A stretch of DNA of 64,000 bases from Lentzea albidocapillata subsp. violacea (GCF_900100275.1 NZ_FNET01000023.1:62001-126000); one strand, 5' to 3'. Positions 16,738-25,750 are shown, numbered from the stretch's first letter. Numbers and translations are program-made. The notes: generated by a model not told the origin, from the letters alone.

Positions 16738-18920
16738 CCCTCACTCCCGCCGAACTCACCTCCGCGGTGTCGGGTGGCATCGGGACGTCGCCGCAGCGCC
16801 CGGACGGCAACCTGAAGGTGCGCGGCGAGTTCGCCTACTCGTCCGACCTGTGGCACGAGGACATGATCTGGGGCGCGACACTGCGTTCGCCGCACCCGTA
16901 CGCGCGCATCACGTCGGTCGACCTGACGGAGGCGTTGAAGGTGCCGGGTGTGTACGCGGTGCTGACGCACTCGGACGTACCCGGCCGCAACCTGTACGGG
17001 CTGGAGCACAAGGACCAGCCGGTGCTGGCCGTGGACGTCGTGCGCTACCAGGGCGAACCGGTCGCGCTGGTCGGCGCCGACCACCCGGAGACCGCGCTGC
17101 GGGCGATGAAGAAGATCGTCGTGACCTACGACGTGCTCGAACCCGTCGTGGACATGGAGACCGCCGCGGGCGACACCCCGTTGCACCCCGGCGGCAACCT
17201 GGTGCGGCACGTGCCGATCCGGCGCGGCTCGCAGGACGTCGAGGCCGACGTCGTGGTGACCGGGCGGTACGAGGTCGGCATGCAGGACCAGGCGTTCCTC
17301 GGGCCGGAGTCCGGGCTCGCGGTGCCGGCCACCGACGGCTCGGTGGACCTCTACGTCGCGACGCAGTGGCTGCACGTCGACCGCGACCAGATCGCGGCCG
17401 CGCTGGGCCTGCCGCAGGAGCAGGTGCGGCTGACGCTGTCCGGTGTCGGCGGCGCGTTCGGTGGCCGCGAAGACCTGTCGATGCAGGTGCACGCGTGCCT
17501 GCTGGCCCTGTACACCGGCAAGCCCGTGAAGATGGTCTACAACCGCGAAGAGTCGTTCTACGGGCACGTGCACCGGCACCCCGCCGTGCTGTACTACGAG
17601 CACGGCGCCGACCACACCGGCAAGCTCGTCTACGTCCGTTCTCACATGTATCTCGACGGTGGCGCTTACGCCTCGTCGACGCCCGCTGTCGTGGCCAACG
17701 CGGCGACGCTGGGCGTTGGCCCGTACGAGGTCGACAACGTCACGATCGACGCTTACGGCCTCTACACGAACAACCCGCCGTGCGGCGCCATGCGTGGATT
17801 CGGTGCTGTGCAGGCAGGTTTCGCCTACGAGTCCCAGATGGACAAGCTGGCGGAGGCGCTCGGCATGTCGCCGGTCGACGTCCGCATCCGGAACGCGATG
17901 ACCGAGGGTTCGGTGATGCCGACCGGCCAGGTCGTCGACTCGGCCGCGCCCGTCGCGCAACTGCTGAAGCTGGTGCAGGACAAGCCGTTGCCCGCAGGGA
18001 GTTTGACGGACATCCGTGAGCTGCCCGGTGGCGTCTCGAACACCACGCACGGCGAGGGCGTCGTCCGTGGCGTCGGCTACGCGGTCGGCATCAAGAACAT
18101 CTGCTTCTCCGAGGGCTACGACGACTACTCGACCGCACGCGTCCGGGTCTCGATGGTCAACGGCTCGCTGGCCGCGGCGGTGCACACGGCCGCCTGCGAG
18201 GTCGGCCAGGGCCTGGTGACGATCATGCAGCAGATCGTGCGGACCGAGCTCGGCATCGAACGCGTGACCGTGCTGCCGATGGACACCACGATCGGCAACG
18301 GCGGCTCGACCTCCGCCTCGCGCCAGACGTACGTCACCGGCGGTGCGGTGAAGGCCGCCTGCGCTCTGGTCCGCGATCGGCTGGCCGGCCGCACCGACAT
18401 CGGCGACGAGGTGATCGACGAGACCACCGAGTGGCGTCACCGCGCGACCGAGGCTCTTGATCCCGTTACCGGGCAAGGCAATGCGCACGTCCAGTACGGC
18501 TTCGCCGCCCACCGCGCCGTCGTCGACGTGGACGTCGACCTCGGCCTGGTGCGCGTGGTGTCGCTGGACTGCGCGCAGGACGTGGGCAAGGCGCTCAACC
18601 CGCAGGCCGTGCTGGGCCAGATCCAGGGCGGTTCCGCCCAGGGTCTCGGCCTCGCGGTGATGGAGGAGATCCAGACCTCCGGCGGCAAGGTGCGCAACCC
18701 GTCGTTCACCGACTACCTCATCCCCACCGTGCTCGACATGCCGCCGATGAGCATCGACGTGCTCGAGCTCGCCGATCCCCATGCCCCGTACGGCATCCGG
18801 GGCGTCGGCGAACCGCCCACCATCTCGTCGACCCCGGCGATCGTGGCGGCGATCCGCGCGGCGACCGGCCTGGCGCTCACCCGCGTCCCGGTCCGCCCGG
18901 AACACCTCACCGGTACCTGA
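16734..18920 (+). CDS. xanthine dehydrogenase molybdopterin-binding subunit
   Basis: A 728-residue large subunit carrying the molybdopterin cytosine/guanine dinucleotide-dependent active site. Signatures include GVGGAFGGRED (about residue 237), PCGAMRGFGAVQ (about 347), the Q-rich GQGLVTIMQQI (about 491), and the C-terminal GVGEPPTISSTPAI with the active-site Glu (about 704). Together with the FAD and 2Fe-2S subunits it forms the three-subunit enzyme that oxidises hypoxanthine and xanthine to urate. Confidence 0.95.
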   Translation: MTLTPAELTSAVSGGIGTSPQRPDGNLKVRGEFAYSSDLWHEDMIWGATLRSPHPYARITSVDLTEALKVPGVYAVLTHSDVPGRNLYGLEHKDQPVLAVDVVRYQGEPVALVGADHPETALRAMKKIVVTYDVLEPVVDMETAAGDTPLHPGGNLVRHVPIRRGSQDVEADVVVTGRYEVGMQDQAFLGPESGLAVPATDGSVDLYVATQWLHVDRDQIAAALGLPQEQVRLTLSGVGGAFGGREDLSMQVHACLLALYTGKPVKMVYNREESFYGHVHRHPAVLYYEHGADHTGKLVYVRSHMYLDGGAYASSTPAVVANAATLGVGPYEVDNVTIDAYGLYTNNPPCGAMRGFGAVQAGFAYESQMDKLAEALGMSPVDVRIRNAMTEGSVMPTGQVVDSAAPVAQLLKLVQDKPLPAGSLTDIRELPGGVSNTTHGEGVVRGVGYAVGIKNICFSEGYDDYSTARVRVSMVNGSLAAAVHTAACEVGQGLVTIMQQIVRTELGIERVTVLPMDTTIGNGGSTSASRQTYVTGGAVKAACALVRDRLAGRTDIGDEVIDETTEWRHRATEALDPVTGQGNAHVQYGFAAHRAVVDVDVDLGLVRVVSLDCAQDVGKALNPQAVLGQIQGGSAQGLGLAVMEEIQTSGGKVRNPSFTDYLIPTVLDMPPMSIDVLELADPHAPYGIRGVGEPPTISSTPAIVAAIRAATGLALTRVPVRPEHLTGT

Positions 18921-18951
18921 CCTGTGCTTGATCTCCCTGGAGTTGTTTGCC

Positions 18952-19413
18952 GTGAACGCACATCTGCTCGCCACCATCGACCTGGCCACCCGCAACGTGG
19001 CCTCCGGGGGCGGCCCGTTCGGCGCGATGATCGTCCGCGACGGCGAGGTGATCGCCACCGGCGTGAACCAGGTGACGCCGAACCTCGACCCCACCGCCCA
19101 CGCCGAGGTCGTCGCGATCCGCGCGGCCTGCCAGGCGCTCGGGGACTTCCGCCTGACCGGCTGCACCTTGATTTCCTCGTGCGAGCCGTGCCCGCTGTGC
19201 CTGTCCGCCGCGCTGTGGGCGCGGGTGGACAAGGTGATCTACGCCGCCGACCGCCACGACGCGGCGGCGGCCGGTTTCGACGACCGGGAGTTCTACGAGC
19301 TGTTCAGCAAGTCCCGCTCTGAATGGGACTTGCCCGTGCACCAGATCTCCACTGGCGAGGACAACGCCCCGTTTACCGCGTGGACATCCCTCGCAACTCG
19401 GATCGATTACTAG
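18952..19413 (+). CDS. guanine deaminase, CDA-fold nucleoside deaminase family
   Basis: The 153-residue protein has zinc ligands and the catalytic Glu in HAEVVAIRAAC (about residues 48-58) and PCPLCLSAALWARVDKV (about 79-95). C-terminal DDREFYELF and a Trp-Asp ending resemble GuaD of Bacillus, which turns guanine into xanthine, the substrate of the adjacent dehydrogenase. I choose GTG at 18952, with GGAG 9 nt upstream. The gene follows the molybdopterin subunit by 31 nt. Confidence 0.87.
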   Translation: MNAHLLATIDLATRNVASGGGPFGAMIVRDGEVIATGVNQVTPNLDPTAHAEVVAIRAACQALGDFRLTGCTLISSCEPCPLCLSAALWARVDKVIYAADRHDAAAAGFDDREFYELFSKSRSEWDLPVHQISTGEDNAPFTAWTSLATRIDY

Positions 19414-19456
19414 GGCCACAAGCCTGCCTAGCTGACCGGAGCTTGCATCGCACAAA

Positions 19457-19478
19457 CGCGTTCCAGCGTTGGAACGCG
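19457..19478 (+). promoter_or_regulatory. 22-bp palindrome upstream of the NCS2 permease
   Basis: CGCGTTCC and GGAACGCG face each other across a 6-nt spacer (19457-19464, 19471-19478) 30 nt before the permease start. It could be an operator or a short mRNA hairpin between the deaminase and permease genes. Confidence 0.45.
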
Positions 19479-19507
19479 CCCACCGGCATGGGAAAGGCCG
19501 TCCATCA

Positions 19508-20914
19508 ATGACCCAGTTACGGAGCCGGGCGTCGACATCGCCGCTCGACCAGTTCTTCCGCATCACCGAACGCGGCAGCTCGTTGGGCCGTGAGGTGCGC
19601 GGTGGCATCACGACGTTCGTCGCGATGTCGTACATCGTGCTGCTGAACCCGTTGATCCTCGGTGCGTCCGCGGACATCACCGGCGCCAAGCTCACCATCG
19701 CCGAGATCACCACGGCGACGGCGCTCGCCGCCGGCGTGATGACCGTCCTCATGGGACTCGTCGGCAACGCTCCCCTCGCCATCGCCGCCGGTCTCGGCGT
19801 CAACGGCGTGGTGGCCTTCCAGATGGCGCCGACCATGACGTGGGCGCAGGCCTTCGGTCTCGTGGTGCTGGAAGGCGTCTGCATCGTGATCATGGCCGCC
19901 TCGGGTGTCCGCGAGCGGATCATCAACGCGATCCCGGAGCCGTTGAAGATCGCGATCACCGTGGGCATCGGGCTCTACATCGCGTTGGTGGGACTGGTCT
20001 CCGCCGGTTTCGTGACCCGCACGCCGGACGCGGCGCAGTCGACGGTGCCGGTGCGGATGGGCCTCGACGGCCACCTGAGCGGCTGGCCGATCGCGATCTT
20101 CTGCCTGGGCCTGCTGCTGATGATCGTGCTGCTGGCGCGCGGCGTGCCCGGTGCCGTGCTGATCAGCATCGTGGTGGCCACCGTCGTCGCCATCGGCGTG
20201 AACGCCGCGTTCGACGTCCAGGGCTGGGGTCTCGTGACCCCGTCGCTGCCGTCCTCCGTGGTCAGCTCACCGGACTTCGGCCTGTTCGGCCGGGTGGACC
20301 TGTTCGGCGGCTTCGTGTCCGCCGGCGTGATCGCGGCGACGATCTTCCTGTTCACGCTGGTGCTGTCCGGCTTCTTCGACGCCATGGGCACGATCACCTC
20401 GGTCTCCGACGAGGCGGGTCTGACCAAGGACGGCAAGGTCGAGGGCATGGGCAAGATCCTCATGGTCGACGGTGCCGGCGCGATCGCCGGTGGCGTCACG
20501 GGGTCCGCCCCGAACACCGTGTTCCTGGAGTCGGCCGCGGGCGTTGGCGAAGGCGCCCGGACCGGCCTGGCCTCGGTGGTGACCGGCGGCCTGTTCCTGG
20601 TGGCACTGCTCTTCACGCCGCTGGCGACCGTCGTGCCCGCGCAGGCGGCGGCCCCGGCGCTGGTGGTGATCGGCGGCCTGATGATGACCCAGATCCGCCG
20701 GATCCCCTGGCAGGACACGGACTTCACGATCCCCGTGTTCCTGACCGTGTCCATCATCCCGTTCACCTACTCGATCACCAACGGCATCGGCGCGGGCCTC
20801 GTGTCCTACGTCGTGCTGCGCATCTGCAAGGGCCGCTGGCCGGGCTGGCTGATGACCGGCCTCGCCCTGATGTTCGCCGTGTACTTCGGCGTGGATCTGA
20901 TCAGCGGCAAGTGA
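19508..20914 (+). CDS. NCS2/AzgA-like purine permease
   Basis: A 468-residue membrane protein with about 12 hydrophobic segments of the AzgA branch of NCS2 transporters. The N-terminal TERGSSLGREVRGGITTFVAMSYIVLLNP block and the conserved GLGVNGVVAFQ, FFDAMGTITSVSDEAGL and GVTGSAPNTVFLESAAG segments are intact. AzgA members import hypoxanthine, guanine or adenine by proton symport, which fits its place among purine-degrading enzymes. A 12-bp hairpin separates it from xdhC. Confidence 0.9.
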   Translation: MTQLRSRASTSPLDQFFRITERGSSLGREVRGGITTFVAMSYIVLLNPLILGASADITGAKLTIAEITTATALAAGVMTVLMGLVGNAPLAIAAGLGVNGVVAFQMAPTMTWAQAFGLVVLEGVCIVIMAASGVRERIINAIPEPLKIAITVGIGLYIALVGLVSAGFVTRTPDAAQSTVPVRMGLDGHLSGWPIAIFCLGLLLMIVLLARGVPGAVLISIVVATVVAIGVNAAFDVQGWGLVTPSLPSSVVSSPDFGLFGRVDLFGGFVSAGVIAATIFLFTLVLSGFFDAMGTITSVSDEAGLTKDGKVEGMGKILMVDGAGAIAGGVTGSAPNTVFLESAAGVGEGARTGLASVVTGGLFLVALLFTPLATVVPAQAAAPALVVIGGLMMTQIRRIPWQDTDFTIPVFLTVSIIPFTYSITNGIGAGLVSYVVLRICKGRWPGWLMTGLALMFAVYFGVDLISGK

Positions 20915-20920
20915 CGCGGC

Positions 20921-20950
20921 GTCCCGGCCGGGCGGCCACCCGGCCGGGAC
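20921..20950 (+). terminator. hairpin between the permease and xdhC genes
   Basis: A perfect 12-bp inverted repeat (20921-20932 with 20939-20950, 6-nt loop) lies in the 53-nt gap. It may terminate the purine operon partially, reducing expression of the maturation factor. Confidence 0.7.
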
Positions 20951-20967
20951 CCTGAAAGGAGTGTGCG

Positions 20968-22050
20968 ATGCGTGACCTGGCGTCGACCCTGCTGTCGTGG
21001 GACCGGTTCGCGGTCGCGTCGGTGGTGGCCGTGCGGGGCAGTGCGCCGCGCCCGGTCGGCGCCGCGATGGCCGTCGGGCCATCCGGCGAGGTGATCGGCA
21101 GCGTGTCCGGCGGCTGCGTGGAGGCCGAGGTCTACGACCTGGCGTGCCAGGTCCTGGGTTCAGGTGTGCCCGCACTCGCGTCGTTCGGCTACTCCGACGA
21201 CACGGCGTTCGCGGTCGGCCTCACCTGCGGCGGCTCACTGGACGTGCTGGTGCAGCGCGACTCCCCCGCGTTGCGCGCGGCGCTCTCGGCTTCCGTTGCC
21301 GGGCATCCGCTTTCCGTGCGCTTCGAGGCGGAGGGCAGAGTGTTCACCGAGTCGTGGCTGCCGCCGCCCCGCCTGCTGGTGTTCGGCGCCATCGACCACG
21401 CCGCCGCCGTGGCCGAGATCGGACGCTTCCTCGGCTATCACGTGACCGTGTGCGACGCACGGCCCGTGTTCGCCACTCCTTCCCGTTTCCCCGCAGCGCA
21501 CTCGGTGGTCGTCGACTGGCCACACCGCTACCTCGCCTCCACCCATACCGACTCGTCCACCGCCGTCGTGGTGCTGACGCACGACCCGAAGTTCGACATC
21601 CCCGTGCTCGTGGAGGCCCTGTCCCGGCCGCTGGCGTTCGTCGGCGCCCTGGGCTCCCGCCGCACCCACGCCGAACGGCTCGCGCGCCTGCGCTCGGAGG
21701 GTGTTCCGGAGGCGTCGCTGGCGCGCCTGCGTTCTCCCGTCGGCCTCGACCTGGGCGGCCGCAGCCCGGCGGAGACCGCGGTGTCGATCGCGGCCGAACT
21801 CGTCGCACTCAAGCACGGCGGCACCGGCCTTCCACTGACCGCGCTGTCCACCCCCATCCACCGAACCCTGGAGAGTCATGGCACTGATCTTCCTCAACGG
21901 CGGCGGCATGCGGGGCGGTCCGCTGCACGCACAGCTCCAGGGCACGCCGATGGTGTGCCGGGCGCGCAGTGCGCCCAAGTACCGGTACTTCTCGGTGCGG
22001 GGGAAGTTCCCCGCGATGCACGAGTCGGGCTCGGCCTCGGTGGCCGGTGA
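20968..22050 (+). CDS. XdhC/CoxI family molybdenum-enzyme maturation protein, with read-through tail
   Basis: The 360-residue frame contains an intact XdhC protein: the N-terminal XdhC_CoxI domain (VVAVRGSAPRPVGAAMAVG, GSVSGGCVEAEVY) and a C-terminal Rossmann domain (PRLLVFGAIDHAAAVAEIGRFLGY, LTHDPKFDIPVL, LGSRRTHAERL). XdhC loads sulfurated molybdenum cofactor into xanthine dehydrogenase. Family similarity appears to end near STPIHR (about residue 303). The last 55-58 residues run out of frame through the next gene's ribosome-binding site and 173 nt of its coding sequence, and are Arg/Gly/Ala-rich shadow sequence. The native stop may have been lost by a frameshift or a base error near 21860-21880. 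Confidence 0.85.
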   Translation: MRDLASTLLSWDRFAVASVVAVRGSAPRPVGAAMAVGPSGEVIGSVSGGCVEAEVYDLACQVLGSGVPALASFGYSDDTAFAVGLTCGGSLDVLVQRDSPALRAALSASVAGHPLSVRFEAEGRVFTESWLPPPRLLVFGAIDHAAAVAEIGRFLGYHVTVCDARPVFATPSRFPAAHSVVVDWPHRYLASTHTDSSTAVVVLTHDPKFDIPVLVEALSRPLAFVGALGSRRTHAERLARLRSEGVPEASLARLRSPVGLDLGGRSPAETAVSIAAELVALKHGGTGLPLTALSTPIHRTLESHGTDLPQRRRHAGRSAARTAPGHADGVPGAQCAQVPVLLGAGEVPRDARVGLGLGGR

Positions 22051-22264
22051 GCTCTACGACCTGCCGCTGAAGGTCCTGCGCGACCACCTGGTGCCCGCCG
22101 AACCGGCGGAGCTGGAGATCGGCGTCATCGAACTGGAGGACGGCAGCGCCGCGCTGGCGACCGTGCTGCGCGACGCGATGGTCGACCCGTTGCTCCGATC
22201 GGGTGACATCCGGGACATCTCGTATCTCGGGGACTGGCGGGAGTTCCTTCATCGCGAGGGGTGA
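21878..22264 (+). CDS. gamma-glutamylcyclotransferase-fold protein (allophanate hydrolase C-terminal-like)
   Basis: The 128-residue protein opens MALIFLNGGGMRGGPLHAQLQG and continues with YRYFSVRGKFPAMH and GELYDLPLKVLRDHLVPAEPAELEIGVIEL, a pattern I associate with the small AtzF C-terminal/GGCT fold. Such free-standing proteins occur beside purine and urea-degradation genes; the activity is not established. GGAGA is upstream of the ATG. It overlaps the anomalous tail of xdhC. Confidence 0.75.
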   Translation: MALIFLNGGGMRGGPLHAQLQGTPMVCRARSAPKYRYFSVRGKFPAMHESGSASVAGELYDLPLKVLRDHLVPAEPAELEIGVIELEDGSAALATVLRDAMVDPLLRSGDIRDISYLGDWREFLHREG

Positions 22265-22310
22265 GGGAGTGGCATCGGGGGGTGCCACTGGCAAGGGGGA
22301 GTTGCCGCAG

Positions 22311-22341
22311 GCGGCGGGACCAACCGAAGTGGTCCCGCCGC
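22311..22341 (+). terminator. hairpin terminator at the end of the purine cluster
   Basis: A 12-bp perfect stem (22311-22322 with 22330-22341, 7-nt loop) lies 46 nt after the preceding stop and before a convergent TetR gene. Confidence 0.75.
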
Positions 22342-22389
22342 ATGGTCCTCGCCTTGCTCGGCGAACGGCGATCGGTGGATGCCGGCGGT

Positions 22390-22980
22390 TCAGCTGATGG
22401 GCTTGTCCAGCCCGTACACCACCTGGTCGAGCAACGTCCGGATGACGGCCTCGTTGTGCTCGGTGCGACCCGGCGTGATCATCCGCGACGTCGCCTCGAC
22501 CATCGCGTGCACGAGCATCGCCCGCAACGGCGCGCGTTCCACCCCGGCCGTCCGGAAGACGCCGACCAGCGGCGCCAGCAGCCGTTCGTGCTCGGCCCGG
22601 ATCTGCTCGCGCGACGAGTCCGGCAACGTGTGCGCGGACAACGCCACCACCGCCCCGTGGCTGCCGTCGGTGATGATCGCGAGCTCGGTGCGCAGGTACG
22701 CCTCGATCTTCGCCGGCACGGAGGACGCGCTGTTGACCGCGTCCTCCAGCTTGTCCGCCCACTCCGGCAGCGCGTCGGACACGATCGCGGCGACCAGCTC
22801 CTCCCGCGACCGGAAGTACTCGTAGAGGCTCGGCCGCGACAGCCCGACACGTCTGGCGAGCGACGCGAGCGTCAGCGCCTCCGCCCCCTCGGTCGCCACG
22901 ATGTCCCGCCCGGCGTCCAGCAGGGCACGCAACCGGTTCGCGCGGTGTTCCGCCACGGTGTCTGCGCTGATCCTCGGCAC
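22390..22980 (-). CDS. TetR family regulator
   Basis: A 196-residue TetR protein with the HTH in EALTLASLARRVGLSRPSLYEYFRSREELVAAIV (about residues 33-67) and a variable all-helical ligand domain. The GTG start lies 79 bp from the divergent ABM-domain gene, which it probably represses; a candidate operator lies in between. The ligand is unknown. Confidence 0.88.
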   Translation of the reverse strand: MPRISADTVAEHRANRLRALLDAGRDIVATEGAEALTLASLARRVGLSRPSLYEYFRSREELVAAIVSDALPEWADKLEDAVNSASSVPAKIEAYLRTELAIITDGSHGAVVALSAHTLPDSSREQIRAEHERLLAPLVGVFRTAGVERAPLRAMLVHAMVEATSRMITPGRTEHNEAVIRTLLDQVVYGLDKPIS

Positions 22981-23027
22981 ATCGGGATCGTATCGCGCTT
23001 GATTTCCCGACGGGGAGTTGGAATAGT

Positions 23028-23046
23028 TCCCGACAGAGCGTCGGGA
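23028..23046 (+). promoter_or_regulatory. 19-bp palindrome, candidate TetR operator
   Basis: TCCCGAC-(5 nt)-GTCGGGA at 23028-23046 is a perfect dyad 13 nt before the ABM-domain gene; a related half-site TTCCCGACGGGG lies at 23014-23025. Position in the divergent gap suggests binding by the adjacent TetR protein. Confidence 0.55.
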
Positions 23047-23059
23047 TCAGGAGGCCAGC

Positions 23060-23386
23060 ATGTTCATCGCGACCAACCGGATGTTCGTGAACGCGGACAT
23101 GTCCGAGGAGTTCGAGCGGTACTTCCGCGGCAACATGCGCACCCACCTGCCCGGAGTCCCCGGCCTGCTGCGCAGCACGCTGCTCAAGCCGACCCAGGAC
23201 GACCAGCCGTACGTCTCGGTGAACGAGTTCGAGTCCGAGGAGGCCTTCCGCGCCTGGGTCGCCTCCGACGCGTTCCGCGAGGCGCACAAGGGCCACCGCA
23301 CGATCGCACGCCTGGTCACGGGCAACGAGCCGGAGCGGTTCACGCACGCCGAGGACATGGTGCTGCCTCGGCAGCGCACCGAATAG
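23060..23386 (+). CDS. antibiotic biosynthesis monooxygenase (ABM) domain protein
   Basis: The 108-residue protein is a single dimeric alpha/beta-barrel ABM domain: FIATNRMFVNADMSEEFERYFRGN at the start, then GLLRSTLLKP, VSVNEFESEEAFRAWVASDAFREAHKG. It resembles both ABM monooxygenases and IsdG-like haem-degrading proteins. The typical Asn/Trp/His haem triad cannot be assigned with certainty. AGGAGG is just upstream. It is probably regulated by the divergent TetR protein. Confidence 0.8.
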   Translation: MFIATNRMFVNADMSEEFERYFRGNMRTHLPGVPGLLRSTLLKPTQDDQPYVSVNEFESEEAFRAWVASDAFREAHKGHRTIARLVTGNEPERFTHAEDMVLPRQRTE

Positions 23387-23401
23387 GCGATACTTCCCCG
23401 C

Positions 23402-25750
23402 GTGGGGGACGTCCGCTTCCTTGTACTCGGCCCGCTCGCGGTCGAGGTGAGCGGGCAGCCGATCGTGCTGCCCGCAGGCCGCGGCCGGGACCTGCTGGCG
23501 CTCCTCGTGGCCCGCGCGAACGAGGTCGTTCCCCTCCACGAACTCGGCGACACCCAGGCTCTGCGCACCGCGATCAGCAGACTCCGGCGAGCGCTGGGCG
23601 GCACGGACTTCATCCGCACCTACGAGACCGGCTACCTCGCGCACGTCACCGACTCGGATCTGCTCGACTTCCGCGCGCTGCGCGACCAGGGCAGGCACGC
23701 CGAGGCGCTCACGTTGTGGCGCGGCGACCCGTTCGAGGGCATCAACGCGGTCCGCGAATTCGCCGGGGAACTGACCCGCGAACGCAAGGCCGTCGAGGCG
23801 CTCGTGCCGGTGCCGCGCCAGGTCCCCGCGCCGCTCGCCCAGTTCGCCGGCCGTGATCGCGAACTCGCCGCGCTGGCCCGCTCCGGCCCGGTCACCCTGC
23901 TCAGCGGCGTGGGCGGCGCCGGCAAGACCACCCTCGCGCTGCAGTGGGCGAACCAGGCACACTTCCCCGCCGGGCAGCTGCACGTGAACCTGCGCGGCTT
24001 CGACCCGACCGCGCCGGTACGTCCCGAGGAGATCATCCGCAGCTTCCTCGGCGCACTCGGCGTGCCGCCGGACAGCATGCCGCCGAGCACCGACGAGCAG
24101 GCACGGCTCTACCGGACGTTGTTGCGCGGCAAGCACATGCTGCTCCTGCTCGACAACGCCCGCGACGCCGGCCAGGTCCGCCCGCTGCTGCCGGACGACC
24201 CCGCCTGCCGCGTGGTGATCACCAGCCGCGACCGGATGGACGACCTCGACGGCATCACGAGAGTGCGGATCGACGTGCTGAGCCAGGCCGAGGCGCGACA
24301 GGTGCTGACCCAGCGGCTCGGCGCCCGTGCCACCGCCGAGCCCCGGGCCCTGTCGAGGCTCGCCGCACGGTGCGGCGGGCTGCCGCTCGCACTCGCGATC
24401 GTGGCCGCCCGCGCCGACCCGCAGCACTCGCTGACCGCGCTCGCCGACGACTTCGCGGACGACGACGTGCTCGACTTCCTCGACACCGGCGAGGAGACGA
24501 CCAGCGTCCGTTCGGTGTTCGACTGGTCCTACCAACGACTTTCCGGTTCCGCGCAACGGCTCTTCCGGTTGCTGGGTGTCCATCCCGGACCGGACGTGTC
24601 CGCGGCGGCCGCCAGGAGCCTCGCGGGCACCACGCCCGCGCTGCCGGAACTCGTCGCCGCCAACCTCGTCACCGAGACCGGCGACGGTCGCTTCGTGCTG
24701 CACGACCTGGTCCGCGCGCACGCCCGCGACCTGGTCGACGACCTCGAAGGCCGCGACGCCCTGCGGCGCCTGCTCGACCACTACCTGCACAGCGCCGCCG
24801 TGGCGGCCGTCGAGCTGCACCGGTTCATCACCGAGGTCGACATCGGCCTGCCCGCCAAGGGAGTCGTACCCGAGCTCGTGCACGGCCACCACGAGGCGCG
24901 ACGGTGGTTCGAGACCGAGATCGACGTGGCGGCGACGCTGAGCGAAGTCGCCATGGCTACAGGGTTCGACCGGCACGCCTGGCAGCTCGTCTGGAGCATT
25001 CGCAACTTCATGGACATCGCCGGCCACTGGCACCACTCGGTCGCGTTGATGTACGACGCGCTGAAGGCAACGCACCGGCTGGGCGACGAGCGGGCCGCCG
25101 CACTGCTGCACCAGTTGCTCGCACACACCGAACACCGGCTCGGTGACATGGCGGCCGCCGAGTCGCATCTCGCCGAAGCGTTGCGGTTGAACGAACGCAC
25201 CGGGAACCTCGACGGCCAGATCCGCGTGCACCGCAACTACGCGTTCTACCTGGAGGCAGAAGGCGACCTGGTCAGCGCACTGCACTACGCGCGGCGTGCC
25301 GTCGAGCTGAGCGAACGGGCGGGCGACGTCTCCGGTCTCGCCGGCTCGATGAACCAGGTCGGCTGGTACGTCGGCCTGCTCGGTGACCGCGCGAAGGCCC
25401 TCGAACACTGCCGCGCCGCGCTCACCCTGCTGCGCGAGTGCGGCGACCGGCTCGGCGAGGCGAGCACACTCGACAGCATCGCCTACAACCTGCACCACAT
25501 CGGCGACTTCCCCGGCGCGATCGAGCACTACCGGGAGTCACTGGCGGTCTTCACCACGATCGGCGAGCAGTTCGAGATCGCCACCACCCTGGTGAACCTC
25601 GGCGACACCCACGCCGCCACCGGCCAGGAGACCGAGGCGCGGCACGCGTGGGAGCAGGCGCTCGAGATCTACGAGCGCCTGGGCCACGCCGACGCCGCCA
25701 AGGCCCGCGGCCGTCTCACAGCTCTGTCAGCAGCTTCTTCATCCGGTTGA
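23402..25750 (+). CDS. AfsR/SARP-like regulator with NB-ARC and TPR domains
   Basis: A 782-residue regulator. Residues 1-85 form an OmpR-type winged helix (RFLVLGPLAVEVSGQPIVLP, TAISRLRRALG), but the following BTAD domain is truncated to about 40 residues. NB-ARC follows, with P-loop GVGGAGKTT (169-177), Walker B-like MLLLLDNARD (about 247), TSRDRMDDL (about 275) and GLPLALAI (about 325). TPR repeats fill about 480-770 (ALHYARRAVELSERAGD and similar). Such proteins are signal-dependent transcription switches of secondary metabolism or morphology. It starts at GTG 15 nt after the ABM gene and overlaps the convergent DUF305 gene by 35 nt at its end. Confidence 0.85.
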   Translation: MGDVRFLVLGPLAVEVSGQPIVLPAGRGRDLLALLVARANEVVPLHELGDTQALRTAISRLRRALGGTDFIRTYETGYLAHVTDSDLLDFRALRDQGRHAEALTLWRGDPFEGINAVREFAGELTRERKAVEALVPVPRQVPAPLAQFAGRDRELAALARSGPVTLLSGVGGAGKTTLALQWANQAHFPAGQLHVNLRGFDPTAPVRPEEIIRSFLGALGVPPDSMPPSTDEQARLYRTLLRGKHMLLLLDNARDAGQVRPLLPDDPACRVVITSRDRMDDLDGITRVRIDVLSQAEARQVLTQRLGARATAEPRALSRLAARCGGLPLALAIVAARADPQHSLTALADDFADDDVLDFLDTGEETTSVRSVFDWSYQRLSGSAQRLFRLLGVHPGPDVSAAAARSLAGTTPALPELVAANLVTETGDGRFVLHDLVRAHARDLVDDLEGRDALRRLLDHYLHSAAVAAVELHRFITEVDIGLPAKGVVPELVHGHHEARRWFETEIDVAATLSEVAMATGFDRHAWQLVWSIRNFMDIAGHWHHSVALMYDALKATHRLGDERAAALLHQLLAHTEHRLGDMAAAESHLAEALRLNERTGNLDGQIRVHRNYAFYLEAEGDLVSALHYARRAVELSERAGDVSGLAGSMNQVGWYVGLLGDRAKALEHCRAALTLLRECGDRLGEASTLDSIAYNLHHIGDFPGAIEHYRESLAVFTTIGEQFEIATTLVNLGDTHAATGQETEARHAWEQALEIYERLGHADAAKARGRLTALSAASSSG

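Noticed and set aside
16557..19232. Open frame of 891 codons antisense to the xanthine dehydrogenase subunit
   Set aside because: His/Arg/Asp/Val-rich shadow composition and no homology pattern; the sense strand has conserved enzyme motifs.
21809..25528. Open frame of 1239 codons on the minus strand
   Set aside because: It is antisense to xdhC, the ABM gene and the AfsR-like gene; its composition is typical of high-GC antisense frames.
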